DNA from: Homarus americanus
Taxonomy: Eukaryota; Arthropoda; Malacostraca; Decapoda; Nephropidae
NCBI RefSeq assembly: GCF_018991925.1
Contig: NW_024735301.1
Coordinates: forward strand, 49,741-113,740
Direction of reading: 5' to 3'
Length of the DNA: 64,000 bases
A program made the translations under genes and the position numbers. The notes beneath the pieces were generated by a model, which was given only the letters and a program-made list of their open reading frames with translations, searched no databases and was not told the origin of the DNA. Shown here in pieces: positions 53,184 to 64,000 of this stretch (position 1 is the stretch's first letter; every line of letters begins with the position of its first letter).

Positions 53184-53217
<34 letters not shown>
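53184..53217. repeat. (GA)n microsatellite
   Basis: A pure GA tract. Confidence 0.96.
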
Positions 53218-53219
<2 letters not shown>

Positions 53220-53490
53220 GGATTTCAACCTCTACATAAACTAAACACAACTTTTAAGTGACGGCTTCAATAATACGTGCGTCCGATTACATTTTATAAT
53301 ATTTTACAGCGTTTCCAGTTCGGGGGTCTCTCTCTTGCCTTCTCAGGAGCCAATCACCCCCACAGTAATTAGCTTATATTAACGAGATCATTCAATAATC
53401 CTTAACCTTGTCCACTCGTCCAACCGCCGATCATTATTAGATTAACCTTCAATATTTCACCTCATATCATCACGTCGGATAATAAACACT
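53218..53490. other. Unique sequence
   Basis: No feature recognised. Confidence 0.4.
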
Positions 53491-53560
53491 CAGAACACAC
53501 TCACACAACACACTCACACAACACACTCACACAACACACTCACAACACTTAAAACACACT
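53491..53560. repeat. 14-bp repeat (ACACACTCACACAA)
   Basis: Four to five copies with variants. Confidence 0.9.
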
Positions 53561-53577
53561 CAGAATACTCTCAGAAC

Positions 53578-54255
53578 ACCCAAAACATGAACAAGAGAGA
53601 CGAGGAACATGAACAAGAGAGACGAGGAACATGAAAAAGAGAGACGAGGAACATGAACAAGAGAGACGAGGAACATGAACAAGAGAGACGAGGAACATGA
53701 ACAAGAGAGACGAGGAACATGAACAAGAGAGACGAGGAGCATGAACAAGAGAGATGAGGAAACATAAATGAGAGACGAGGAACATGAAAAAGAGAGACGA
53801 GGAACATGAAGAGAGACGAGGAACATGAACAAGAGAGACGAGGAGCATGAACAAGAGAGATGAGAGGAATATGAAACAAGAGAGACGAGGAACAGCGGAA
53901 CAAGAGAGATGAGGAACATGAACAAGAGAGACGAGGAACATGAACAAGAGAGACGAGGAACATGAACAAGAGAGACGAGGAACATGAACAAGAGAGACGA
54001 GAAACATGAACAAGAGAGACGAGGAACATGAACAAGAGAGGCGAGGAACATGAACAAGAGAGACGAGGAACATGAACAAGAGAGACGAGGAACATGAACA
54101 AGAGAAACGAGGAACATGAACAAGAGAGACGAGAAACATGAACAAGAGAGACGAGGAACATGAACAAGAGAGACGAGGAACATGAACAGAGAGACGAGGA
54201 AGAACAAGAGAGACGAGGAACATGAACAAGAGAGACGAGAAACATGAACAAGAGA
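53578..54255. repeat. 22-bp satellite (GAGGAACATGAACAAGAGAG)
   Basis: About 30 copies of a 22-bp unit (GAGGAACATGAACAAGAGAG plus AC). Three minus-strand frames stay open for more than 210 codons with a 22-residue period. As 22 bp is not a multiple of three, each frame cycles through all three phases of the unit. Confidence 0.97.
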
Positions 54256-54454
54256 GATAATAATAATAATAATAATAATAATAAAATATAAATATAAATT
54301 AAATTCTTCCTTCTTGAATATTTAGGACAAGATTATTTTTACCAAGATTAGTCTAATTACTATCTATTAAACTATAACTTGGCAATTAAATGTGACCCTG
54401 AAGAGCTGTAAGGTGTTTCTTATCAACACATAAAACACTGCAGGAGAGATGAAA
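54256..54454. other. (AAT)n then AT-rich unique sequence
   Basis: AAT at 54256-54290; the rest has no recognised feature. Confidence 0.6.
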
Positions 54455-54682
54455 GTTGGGTTATTAGGCTATTAAGGTTGGGTTATTGGGTTGGTTGGGT
54501 TGGGTTGGGTTGGTTGGGTTGTGGTTAGATATGAGTTGGGTTGGGTTGGGTTGGGTTGGTTGTTGTGATTGGGTTGTTGGGTTGTTGGGTTGGGTTGGTT
54601 GGGTTAGGTTGGGTTAGGTTGGGTTGTGTTGGGTTAGGTAGGTTAGGTTAGGTTAGGAGGTTAGGTTAGGTTGGGTAAAGTG
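54455..54682 (+). repeat. GGGTTGGGTT block passing into TTAGG
   Basis: GGGTT pentamers with GGTTGTTGG variants, shifting to GGTTAGG from about 54600. Confidence 0.9.
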
Positions 54683-54704
54683 AAGAAATTTCAAAATATG
54701 CAAA

Positions 54705-54815
54705 GTGGTCTAGAACGTGTAGTGACCTCATATGTGTATAATGACCTAGTAATGTGTATAATGACCTGGTAACGTGTATAATGACCTCAATGTGTATAAT
54801 GACCTGGTAATGTGG
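54705..54815. repeat. 20-bp minisatellite (GTGTATAATGACCTGGTAA)
   Basis: Five copies. Confidence 0.92.
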
Positions 54816-54885
54816 CTGAGCATCTGACAACAAAGATGTGATAGTATTTGACAAAAGAATTACATTAACAAGAGTCTACCAAGAG

Positions 54886-54926
<41 letters not shown>

Positions 54927-54987
54927 ACTAACAATATACTTTCTTTAGGTCAGTAAGAAGGCGGCGAGGTCAACAATTTAACCATAG

Positions 54988-55064
<77 letters not shown>
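54886..55064. repeat. (CT)n and (AAT)n
   Basis: CT at 54886-54922; AAT at 54991-55064. Confidence 0.97.
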
Positions 55065-55066
<2 letters not shown>

Positions 55067-55188
55067 CTAATTCCTACGTCTGTCAATTGTCTAACAAGTG
55101 ACCGTGACCTTTGACCCCATGATCCACACCAATAAAACTCCCCAAAACGTCTCTTGAATTATAAGGTCTATGAATGCCATGTTTCCGG

Positions 55189-55192
<4 letters not shown>

Positions 55193-55232
<40 letters not shown>

Positions 55233-55290
55233 CTAAGAAATACTACTACAACTACTAATAATAATAATAACAATAATAATAATAGTTAAT
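55193..55290. repeat. (CA)n and (AAT)n
   Basis: CA at 55193-55230; short AAT repeats at 55255-55283. Confidence 0.93.
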
Positions 55291-55685
55291 TGGCCTTTAA
55301 CCGTTGATTCTTAACGAGTTAATGGAACTGGAACGTGTAAAAAATATATTGGGTTTTATTAGCGAATAACCCAACTGTATTTTCATTATTTATTAAGAAA
55401 AATATTATATACAGTTCCAAGTGTATATCACCGTAGCTTAAATTACTGTAGCTATGAGTGTTAAATGAGAACGGAGGCTGGAGTAGTCGGCTTCCACTAC
55501 CTGACCTAGCATCTTTGGAGTCCCACCTCAAGGAACTTACCCATAACGTAATGTAACCAACTGACCCGATAGCTAGTGGAAAGTTACAAGGGGTGATAAA
55601 CTGAATGCACTGCCCGACATTTATATAAAAATTAAAGGCTAATACTAAATTTCACTTTTAACTATCCAAAAAATCTAAATATATT
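55291..55685. other. AT-rich unique sequence
   Basis: 395 bases. The 70-codon reverse frame has no recognisable motif. Confidence 0.45.
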
Positions 55686-55925
55686 AAATGATAACTTTTA
55701 ACTGATATTCGCCAAAAAATATTCTTATACGATATTCCCATATCACAAAATATTCCTCAGTGATATCCCCCAAAAATATTCAAAAGCAATATTCCTCAAA
55801 TGGTTAATAAATATTCAAGAAATATTCTCAGTATAAACAAAACTATATTTATCAGTAATATTCCTAGATATAAAGTTCAGTCAAGTCAACAAATATTCTC
55901 AATGTTTTAAAACTAAAAGTTGGAC
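55686..55925. repeat. Degenerate AATATTC repeats
   Basis: AATATTC occurs about ten times at 15-35 bp spacing, with ATTCGCCAAA once. Related words at 39455-39600. Confidence 0.7.
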
Positions 55926-55964
55926 TCTCTTAAAATAGCTGGGAGCTGAAAAGCCTTTATCACC

Positions 55965-56090
55965 CTGACTGGTCTAATGGGTTGTAATGGGATCTAATGG
56001 GTGCTAATGGGTCGGGGATCTAATGGGTGCTAATGGGTCGTAATGGACTCTGTTAGGTGCTAATGGGTTCTAATACTAATGGGTCCTAAA
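55965..56090. repeat. CTAATGGGTCG/GTGCTAATGGG repeats
   Basis: About ten TAATGGGT words with GTGC or GATC spacers. The core is again shared with the TAATGGGCCC arrays. Confidence 0.85.
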
Positions 56091-56617
56091 AATAAAATAA
56101 ATAACGCAATAATAAAAAAATAATAACAACAATAATAATAATAATAATAACTATAATAATAACCACAACAACAACATCAACAGCCAAAAATAACTCAAGA
56201 AATTAGATAACACAAATTACAAAAATAACAATATCCTAAAAACCAAAACCAAATTAATTACTGTTTTTACACACACACAACCTAACATACACTTAACTAC
56301 TACCATAACCCGTCATAACTCTTAATTAATTCTTCACAAACCACCCAGACAATATATAATTAATCTAACTTATATATAATAGTAATATATGAATGAGTAT
56401 AGCACAATTTTACATACTAGAGTGAAGATTTTGACACCAGGATGATCTAAGCTATGAGGTAGTATGGTATAGGAATAAACCACACACACAGGTAAGATGC
56501 GTTAATTAAATGGTTACCTGAACTAACTCTCTTGTGTGAAGATGTAACGTAAAATTGACGGACAGACGGACACAGAAGACAATATTTTGACGGACAGACG
56601 GAAGCAGAAGACAATAT
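56091..56617. other. AT-rich sequence
   Basis: AAT/AAC-rich to about 56180. TTGACGGACAGACGGA is duplicated at 56553 and 56588. No gene recognised. Confidence 0.55.
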
Positions 56618-57272
56618 AGTCTTGAGTTAATTTATATAGTCTGGCTTAGTTAACTAATATAGTCTGGCTGAGTTAATTAATATAGTCTGGCTGAGTTAAT
56701 TAATATAGTCTGGCTGAGAATTAATATAGTCTGCTGAGTTAATTAATATAGTCTGGTTGAGTTAATTAATATAGTCTGGCTGAGTTAATTAATATAGTCT
56801 GGTTGAGTTAATTAATATAGTCTGTTGAGTTAATTAATATAGTCTGGCTGAGTTAATTAATATAGTCTGGCTGAGAATTAATATAGTCTGCTTAGTTAAC
56901 TAATATAGTCTGGCTGAGTTAATTAATATAGTCAGGCTGAGTTAATTAATATAGTCTGGCTGAGTTAATTAATATAGTCTGGCTGAGTTAATTAATATAG
57001 CTGGCTGAGTTAATTAATATAGTCTGGCTGAGAATTAATATAGTCTGGCTGAGTTAATTAATAGTCTGGCTGAGTTAATTAATATAGTCTGGCTGAGTTA
57101 ATTAATATAGTCTGGTTGAGTTAATTAATATAGTCTGCTGAGTTAATTTATATAGTCTGGCTGAGTTAATTAATATAGTCTGACTGAGTTAATTAATATA
57201 GTCTGGCTGAGTTAATTTATATAGTCTCTGAGTTAATTAATATAGTCTGGCTGAGTTAATTAACATAGTCTG
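56618..57272. repeat. 23-bp AT-rich satellite (AGTTAATTAATATAGTC)
   Basis: About 29 copies of a 23-bp unit (TGGCTG plus AGTTAATTAATATAGTC), with regularly scattered 19-20 bp forms lacking part of GTTAA. Each full unit contains the palindrome TTAATTAA. Confidence 0.97.
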
Positions 57273-57273
57273 G

Positions 57274-57275
<2 letters not shown>

Positions 57276-57314
<39 letters not shown>
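57276..57314. repeat. (CA)n microsatellite
   Basis: A pure CA tract. Confidence 0.97.
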
Positions 57315-57316
<2 letters not shown>

Positions 57317-57469
57317 ATTACATATAACGAAGACTCTAACCGGATTCGTAAAGACTCTACGTTAACTGTATCCGTTAACCGGTGGTGAGTGAAGGTATCC
57401 GATTAAGGTAGAGTCTCGGTGCAAATTTGAAGCCATTTTTGTCCATAATTTACAGTCAGTTTGGTTGGT

Positions 57470-57615
57470 TACTACTACTACTACTACGACTACTACTACT
57501 ACTACGACTTTTTTTTTTTTTTTTATATAAACGTGGCCTCCAGCCTCCCTCAGCCACACCTTCGCCACCATTTATTTACCTTAATATTAAATATCCTAAT
57601 ACATAAGCAACTATC

Positions 57616-57655
<40 letters not shown>

Positions 57656-57657
57656 CA
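57470..57657 (-). mobile_element. Isolated 3' UTR of the 29.2-30.7 kb retroelement
   Basis: Reading on the minus strand: (TAG)n (57657-57617), then GCTTATGTATTAGGATATTT, GGTGTGGCTGAGGGAGG and CTGGAGGCC, a poly(A) of about 16, then TAG/TCG triplets (57508-57470). The middle matches 30492-30592 closely. The copy therefore consists only of about 100 bp of 3' UTR and tail, with TAG repeats on both sides. Confidence 0.85.
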
Positions 57658-57669
57658 TCATTAGAGTAA

Positions 57670-57892
57670 CTATCACAATCAATTACCATCATCATAAGTA
57701 TCAATAACACAACCAAACACAACCAAAACACCACCAACCACCCCACCACAACAACAACTAACAACCACAACTAATAACCAACCACAACCACCACTAACTA
57801 CTAACCACAACCATTACTACCACAACAACTAACAACCACTTCACCACCAACTACCCCACCACAACAATAACTAACAACCAACCTCACAACAG

Positions 57893-57931
<39 letters not shown>
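57670..57931. repeat. CAACCACC-rich sequence then (CT)n
   Basis: ACCACAACAACAACTAACAA-type words; CT at 57896-57931. Confidence 0.9.
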
Positions 57932-57933
<2 letters not shown>

Positions 57934-57964
57934 CATGACAGTCCCTAGAGGAGAACACCCAAAC

Positions 57965-60690
57965 TGTCCCCCCAATCCCTACCTCCCAGTCCCTACCTCC
58001 CAGTCACCTACCTCCCAGTCACCTACCTCCCAGTCCCTACCTCCCAGTCCCTACCTCCCAGTCCCTACATCCCAGTCCCTACCTCCCAGTCCCTACCTCT
58101 CAATCCTTACCTCCCAGTCCCTACCTCCCAGTCCCTACCTCCCAGTCCCTACCTCTCAATCCTTACCTCCCAGTCCCTACCCCAGTCCCTACCTCCCAGT
58201 CCCTACCTCCCAGTCCCTACCCCAGTCACCTACCTCCCAGACCCTACATCCCAGTCCCTACCTCCCAGTCCCTACCTCCCAGTCCCCTACCTCCCAGTCC
58301 CTACCTCCCAGTCCCTACCTCCTCAATCCCTACCTCCCAGTCCCTACCTCCCAGTCCCTACCTCCCAGTCCCCTACCTCCCAGTCCCTACCTCCCAGTCC
58401 CTACCTCTCAATCCCTACCTCCCAGTCCCTACCTCCCAGTCCCCACTCACCAGTCCCACCTCACCAGTCCCTACCTCCCAGTCCCTACCTCCCAGTCACC
58501 TACCTCCCAATCCCTACCTCCCAGTCACCTACCTCCCAGTCACCTACCTCCCAGTCACCTACCTCCCAGTCCCTACCTCCCAGTCCCAACCTCCTCAGTC
58601 CCTACCTCTCAGTCCCTACCTCCCAGTCCCTACCTCCCAGTCCCTACCTCCAGTCCCTACCTCTCAGTCCCTACCACCCTGTCCCTACCTCCCAGTCCCT
58701 ACCTCTCAATCCCTACCTCAATCCCTACCTCCCAGTCCCTACCCCTCTCAGTCCCTACCTCTCAGTCCCTACCTCTCAGTCACTACCTCCCAGTCCCTAC
58801 CTCTCAGTCCTTACCTCCCAGTCCCTACCTCCCAGTCCCAACCTCTCAGTCCCCACCTCTCAGTCCCTACCTCCCAGTCCCTACCTCCCAGTCCCTACCT
58901 CCCAGTCCCTACTCCAGTCCCTACCTCTCAGTCCCTACCACCCTGTCCCTACCTCCCAGTCCCTACCTCTCAATCCCTACCTCCCAGTCCCTACCTCTCA
59001 GTCCCCACCTCTCAGTCCTACCTCTCAGTCACTACCTCCCAGTCCCTACCTCCCAGTCCCTACCTCCCAGTCCCTACCTCCCAGTCCCTACCTCTCAGTC
59101 CCTACCTCCCAGTCCCTACCTCCCAGCCACCTACCTCCCAGTCCCTACCTCCCAGTCACCTACCTCCCAGTCCCTACCTCCCAGTCCCAACCTCTCAGTC
59201 CCACCTCAGTCCCTACCTCCCAGTCCCTACCTCCCAGTCCCTACCTCCCAGTCCCTACCTCCAGTCCCTACCTCTCAGTCCCTACCACCCTGTCCCTACC
59301 TCCCAGTCCCTACCTCAATCCCTACCTCCCAGTCCCTACCTCCCAGTCCCTACCCTCTCAGCCCTACCTCAGTCCCTACCTCTCAGTCACTACCTCCCAG
59401 TCCCCACCCTCCCAGTCCCTACCTCCCAGTCCCTACCTCCCAGTCCCTACCTCTCAGTCCCTACCTCCCAGTCCCTACCTCCCCAGCCACCCACTCCCAG
59501 TCCCTACCTCCCAGTCCCTACCTCACCAGTCCCTACCTCCCAGTCCCTACCTCCCAGTCACCTACCTCACCAGTCCCCACCTCCCAGTCCCTACCTCCCA
59601 GTCACCTACTCCACCAGTCCCACCTCCCAGTCACCTACCTCCCCAGTCCCTACCTCACAGTCTCACCTACCTCCCAGTCACCTACCTCCCAGTCCCTACC
59701 TCCCAGTCCCTACCTCCCAGTCCCTACCTCCCAGTCACCTACCTCCCAGTCCCTACCTCCCAGTCCCTACCTCACAGCCCTACCTCCCCAGTCCCTACCT
59801 CCCTCAGTCCCTACCTCTCAGTCCCTACCTCCCAGTCCCTACCTCCCAGTCCCTACCTCCCAGTCCCTACCTCCAGTCCCTACCTCTCAGTCCCTCACCT
59901 CCCCTGTCCCTACCCACTCCCAGTCCCTACCCCAATCCCTACCTCCCAGTCCCTACCTCCCAGTCCCCTACCTCCCAGTCACCTACCTCACCGGTCCTCC
60001 AGTACTACCTCCCAGTCACTACCTCTCCACCCCAGTCCCTACCTCCCAGTCCCTACCTCCCAGTCACCTACTCAGTCCCCCTACCTCCCAGTCCCACCAG
60101 TCCCTACCTCCCAGTCCCTGCCTCCCAGTCCCCCCCACCCACCCCCACCCCCCCCTCCCAGTCCCTACCCGGTCACCCTCCCAGTCCTACCTCAGTCCCT
60201 ACCTCCCAGTCCCTACCTCCCAAGTCACCCTACCTCCCAGTCCACCCTCCTCCAGTCACCTCCCCCTCACCCAGTCCCCTACCTCCCAGTCCCTACCTCC
60301 CAGTCACCTACCTCAATCCTCCCAGTCCCTACCTCCCCAGTCCCTACACCCCCCCACCCCCACCCCCCCCACCTCCCAGTCACCTACCTCCCCAGTCCCT
60401 ACCTCCCAGTCCACCACCTCCCAGTCCACCTACCTCACCAGTCCCTACCTCCCAGTCACCTACCTCCCCAGTCCCTACCTCCCAGTCCCTACCTCACAGT
60501 CACCACCTCCCAGTCCTACCTCCCAGTCCTACCTCCCAGTCCCTACCCCTGTCCCTACCTCCCAGTCCCTCCCAGTCCCCTACCTCCCAGTCCCCTACCT
60601 CCCAGTCCCTACCTCCCAGTCCCTACCTCCCAGTCCCTACCTCCCAGTCACCTACCTCTCAATCCCTACCTCCCAGTCCCTCTCTTCCAG
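57965..60690. repeat. 2.7-kb satellite, 15-bp unit (CCCAGTCCCTACCTC)
   Basis: About 180 units of 15 bp, with variants CTCAGTCC, CAGTCACC and CCACCCC. The unit has no stop in any plus-strand frame, so a 925-codon frame from an ATG at 57935 survives all indels (words PTSQS, LPPSP, YLPV). No signal peptide, domain or splice context supports a protein. Confidence 0.97.
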
Positions 60691-60734
60691 GCCACTCTAT
60701 TCCGGGCGATAATAGCTGGTCCAATCTGCTTCCA

Positions 60735-60945
60735 GTCTGGGAGGAGGGAGGGAAGGACGAAGGAGAGGAGGGGGAGAGAGCAGTGGCTGAGACAGAATGT
60801 GTGTCTCTTCTCCCCCTCCCATTGAGAGGAGGTGTAGGGAAGAGGGGGGGAGGAGATATGAGGAGGAGGGAGGGAGGGAGATGTAGAAGAAGGAGGAGAT
60901 GAGGAGGAGGTGGGGAGGATGTAGAGGGAGGGGAGGGAGAGAGAT

Positions 60946-60995
<50 letters not shown>
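60735..60995. repeat. Purine-rich tract ending in (GA)n
   Basis: GGAGGGAGGGA-type sequence, with GA at 60951-60993. Confidence 0.92.
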
Positions 60996-60996
<1 letters not shown>

Positions 60997-61147
60997 TCAG
61001 TAAAACCAAGTATAAGAAGAGTGAATGATGATGGAGAAAATCAAAATAAGAAAAATAACAATAAAGCTTGTAAAATAAAATAAAAATGTGAACTAAAATG
61101 CGCCAACATTAATTATTGAGACCTGACCGAATTATTATATTAAAACA
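60996..61147. other. AT-rich unique sequence
   Basis: No feature recognised. Confidence 0.4.
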
Positions 61148-61550
61148 GTGTGTTAGGTTAGGTTAGGTTAGGTTAGGTTAGATTAGGTTGGGTTAGGTTA
61201 GAATTTAGATTGGGGAATGGTTTGATTAGGGTTTGATTAGGGTTAAGGTTGAGTTAGTTAGGTTAGGTTAGGTTTGGTTAGGTTAGGATTGGGTTAGAAC
61301 TTATTTAGGTTAGGGAATGGTTTGATTAGGATTAGGTTAGGTTAGGTTAGGTTAGGTTAGGTTAGGGTTGAACTATTTAGATTAGGGATGGTTTGATTAG
61401 GGTTAGGTTAGTTAACTTATTTAGATTAGAAATGGTTTGATTAGGGTTAGGTCAGGTTTGGTTAGATTAGGTTAAGTTTACATGAACTGGGTCAGAATAA
61501 GTTACACTAAACCATGGCTAACCTCACCTAACAACCTAACCTTAACCTAA
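61148..61550 (+). repeat. TTAGG block with GGAATGGTTTGATTAGG units
   Basis: GGTTA runs alternate with a diverged segment (TTTAGATTAGGGAATGG, TTTGATTAGGG) about four times, forming a loose 60-100 bp higher-order pattern. Confidence 0.9.
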
Positions 61551-61920
61551 CCACGAGGAGATATTAACAATTAATATTACGTCGATTAACATATAAATGA
61601 GAAGATTTATCACAGGATCAATGAAACAGACCGACCGTCGTCGGTCAATTTGGTCGGGGGCGGTGGTTGGTCGGTTACTAGCACGGACCGGACATATTGT
61701 CGGGGGTGAGGAGTTTCGGTCATATAGTAGATACCGTGTTATAACGATTTACTGCAACAGCCGGTCAGAACCACATACCGTACACTGTTAGAATAAGTGT
61801 GTGTACGTACGCAGTGGTAGTGTGTGTGTGTATCCGTCCATTCGTCTGGCGTGTGTGTGTCGTGGCCGTTACATGTTTGCGTGCCAGATAAATCCGCCCA
61901 CAACATCACATGTGCACATC
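61551..61920. other. Unique sequence
   Basis: A 64-codon plus frame (61597-61791) has no recognisable motif. GT-rich at about 61797-61860. No gene supported. Confidence 0.45.
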
Positions 61921-63045
61921 CTCAAGACGCACGTCACCCAAGCACACGTCACCCAACACACACGTCCCAACACACACATACACGTCACCCAAGACACGTC
62001 ACCCAACACACACCACACACGTCCAACACACACGTCACCCACACGTCACAGACACAGTCACCCAAGACACACACGTCACCCCAAAGACCACGTCAAGAAC
62101 ACACACGTCACCCAAGACACACACGTCACACAAAGACACACGTCACCCAAGACACACACACGTCACCCAACACACACACACACGTCACCCAAGACACACA
62201 CTGAACACAAGACACACACACGTCAAGACATACACACGTCACCCAAGACACACGTCACCCAAGACACACACGTCACCCAACACACCTCACACCCAAGACA
62301 CATACTACACACACACGTCCCAAGACACACGTCACCATCACCCAAGACACACGTCACCCAAGACACACACACGTCACTGAAGACACACACACGTCACCCA
62401 AGACACACGTCACCCAACACACGTCACCCAAAACACACACACACGTCACCCAACACACACACACACACGTCACCCAAGACACACACGTCACTGAAGACAC
62501 ACACGTCACTGAAGACACACACACGTCACTCAAGACACACACACGTCACTCAAGACCACACACGTCACCCAAGCACACACACGTCACCAAGACACACACA
62601 CACGTCACAAGACACACGTCACCCAAGACACACACGTCACCCAAAACACACACACGTCACCCAACACACACACACACGTCACCAACACACACGTCACCCA
62701 AGACACACACGTCACTCAAGACACACACACGTCACTCCACACACACGTCCTCAATACACACACGTCACTCAACACACACGTCACCCAAGACACACGTCAC
62801 CCAAGACACACACACACACGTCACCCAAGACACACGTCACCCAAGACACACACGTCACCCAGACACACGTCACACAACACACACGCCAAGACACACACGT
62901 CACTCAAGACACACACGTCACTCAATACACACACACGTCACCCAAGACACACACACGTCACCCAAGACACACACGTCACCCAAGACACACACACGTCACC
63001 CAACACACACGTCACCCAACGTCATACATCACCCACACGTCACAC
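61921..63045. repeat. 1.1-kb satellite (ACACGTCACCCAAGACACAC)
   Basis: About 58 units of 16-22 bp based on CACGTCACCCAAGACACA, with CTCAAG and TGAAG variants. All plus frames are repeat translations (VTQDTH, SPKTH, RHPRH). It shares the ACACGTCAC core with the 2448-4122 satellite. Confidence 0.97.
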
Positions 63046-63300
63046 ATCTAGGTGGTTCTCGGGGACATAAAACCTACATCTTATAGTTTTCGCTGATATT
63101 ATCATCAAGTCGAACTAGAGACAAAAGCCCTGAGTTATTATCGCTCAAGTACAAAAGGCACACCAACAGAGACGGTAACATATATTTAAGGTGAGGGTGA
63201 GGTGAGGTAAGTGAGTGAGGTAAGGGTGATGTGGATGAGGTGAAGTGAGTGGAAGTGCGTGGTGTGGAGGAATGAATGAGTGGGTGGATGGATGGAAGAT
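63046..63300. other. Unique sequence with GTGAGGTAAG words
   Basis: 63185-63300 is GGTGAGG/GGATGG-rich. No gene recognised. Confidence 0.5.
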
Positions 63301-63304
63301 GACA

Positions 63305-63307
<3 letters not shown>

Positions 63308-63362
<55 letters not shown>
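63308..63362. repeat. (CA)n microsatellite
   Basis: A pure CA tract. Confidence 0.97.
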
Positions 63363-63363
<1 letters not shown>

Positions 63364-63771
63364 CTCCTCCATCAAGTCACTGTCGGAGTCAAACCATTTT
63401 AGTGGAATCCAATCTGTTTTGGAGGTCCCCATACCCCCTCCCCCACCCACCTACCAGAGAGGACTTCCATCTTCTCTTCGTCGTAAAACCAGCCTGGCGA
63501 AGGTTGGATCAAGAGGCGGACTTGCGCAGAGTGCACCAGACAGACACACACACACACAGGTGAACAACACGTATATACAGGTAATCTGCCCTAGGTAAAC
63601 TAAAAAATAACATACCTGTATAGTGTATATAAATGGTTGGTAATAAATCACCTATTCTTCTTAATCTCTAAAGGTTAAAAAATAATCCAATGTTCCAAAC
63701 ATTCTCCACAACTCGAACGAGGATTATTTTTTTCATTTCAAAACATTAAATTAAATTTCATCTCCACTTGA
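63363..63771. other. Unique sequence
   Basis: About 400 bases without a recognised gene. ACCTGTATAGTGTATA at 63616 also occurs at about 17306. Confidence 0.45.
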
Positions 63772-64000
63772 CAATATAATTTTCTACGGTCTACTGTAAT
63801 TTTTATCGACGAGATACGGACGAAAACTACATCGTCGTCTATCATCGTCCGTGTTGTGGCCCAGGAAGACGAATTACAAACAGCAGAGGAACCAATACGA
63901 CGCCCTGGAGGGACAACGAGAGACATACCACGAGGCCAAATAATTCGTCCGGTTGATTATTATTTTGAGGACGAAGGAAAATATTGCAATACAACTATCA
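63772..64000 (+). CDS. Possible partial coding exon at the window edge
   Basis: A stop-free plus-strand frame of 76 codons from just after a TGA (63769-63771) to the end, in non-repetitive DNA. The downstream half reads with balanced charged and polar composition (EDELQTAEEPIRRPGG, then RGQIIRPVDYYFEDEGKY). There is no ATG. A plausible splice acceptor is GTTGTGGCCCAG ending at 63863. I do not recognise the protein. By chance alone such a frame is not rare, so this is a weak call. Confidence 0.22.

Noticed and set aside
53549..54251. Three overlapping 215-226 codon reverse frames (hydrophobic, membrane-like)
   Set aside because: They are the 22-bp satellite; the periodic FMFLVSLVHVPRLS words are just the unit in three phases.
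57935..60712. A 925-codon Pro/Ser-rich protein
   Set aside because: The frame is the 15-bp satellite read in changing phase. All plus frames of the unit are open, and there is no signal peptide, domain or non-repeat flank.
61801..63051. A 416-codon Thr/His-rich frame
   Set aside because: Repeat translation of the ACACGTCACCCAAG array; no ATG context or flanking domain.

Overview
This window looks like nuclear DNA from an arthropod, most likely a decapod crustacean. Three things suggest this: many interstitial blocks of the arthropod telomere-type pentamer TTAGG/CCTAA; an extreme load of (AC)n, (AG)n, (AAT)n and minisatellite DNA; and several decayed non-LTR retrotransposons (LINEs) ending in microsatellite tails. 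The taxon is an inference; no host gene, rRNA or intact tRNA is visible to confirm it. No intact host protein-coding gene can be supported. The long open frames are translations of tandem repeats whose unit lacks stop codons.

Layout. 1-6.1 kb: minisatellites, a 1.7-kb 27-bp array and a GT/G-rich block. 6.2-7.9 kb: a decayed LINE reverse transcriptase (minus strand) with a (TAG)n 3' tail. 8-13 kb: AT microsatellite, several arrays, and a 30-bp array running into TTAGG repeats. 14.2-14.8 kb: a CR1-like LINE 3' end and a tRNA-like SINE head. 15.4-21.8 kb: TTAGG/CCTAA blocks, a 300-bp (CA)n tract, long poly(C), and more arrays. 21.8-23.6 kb: a CR1-type ORF1 fragment with an SGNH/esterase domain, a SINE, and an oppositely oriented LINE RT C-terminus. 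25.5-26.7 kb: a GGGCCC-rich higher-order array and CCTAA repeats. 27.4-30.7 kb: a second copy of the 6.2-kb LINE on the plus strand, directly followed by the C-terminal part of a different retroelement. 31-36 kb: simple repeats. 36.0-37.2 kb: two adjacent Helitron-like non-autonomous elements. 37.6-38.5 kb: a TIR element whose right end has been amplified into a 50-bp satellite. 38.6-39.3 kb: another LINE fragment. 40-48.9 kb: many arrays. 49.1-50.1 kb: a CR1-like 3' end and an inverted-repeat element. 50-63 kb: large arrays (36, 22, 23, 15 and about 20 bp units). The last 230 bases hold an open frame that could be an exon edge.

The main interest is how mobile elements and satellites are linked. 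A conserved module of about 45 bp recurs at six or more places beside TTAGG/CCTAA blocks, mostly in one polarity. A mariner-like TIR has seeded a satellite, and a Helitron-like element carries a minisatellite. Two LINE families use TAG-type tails. All similarities between loci were found by eye within the window; family names rest on recalled protein motifs and need a database search.
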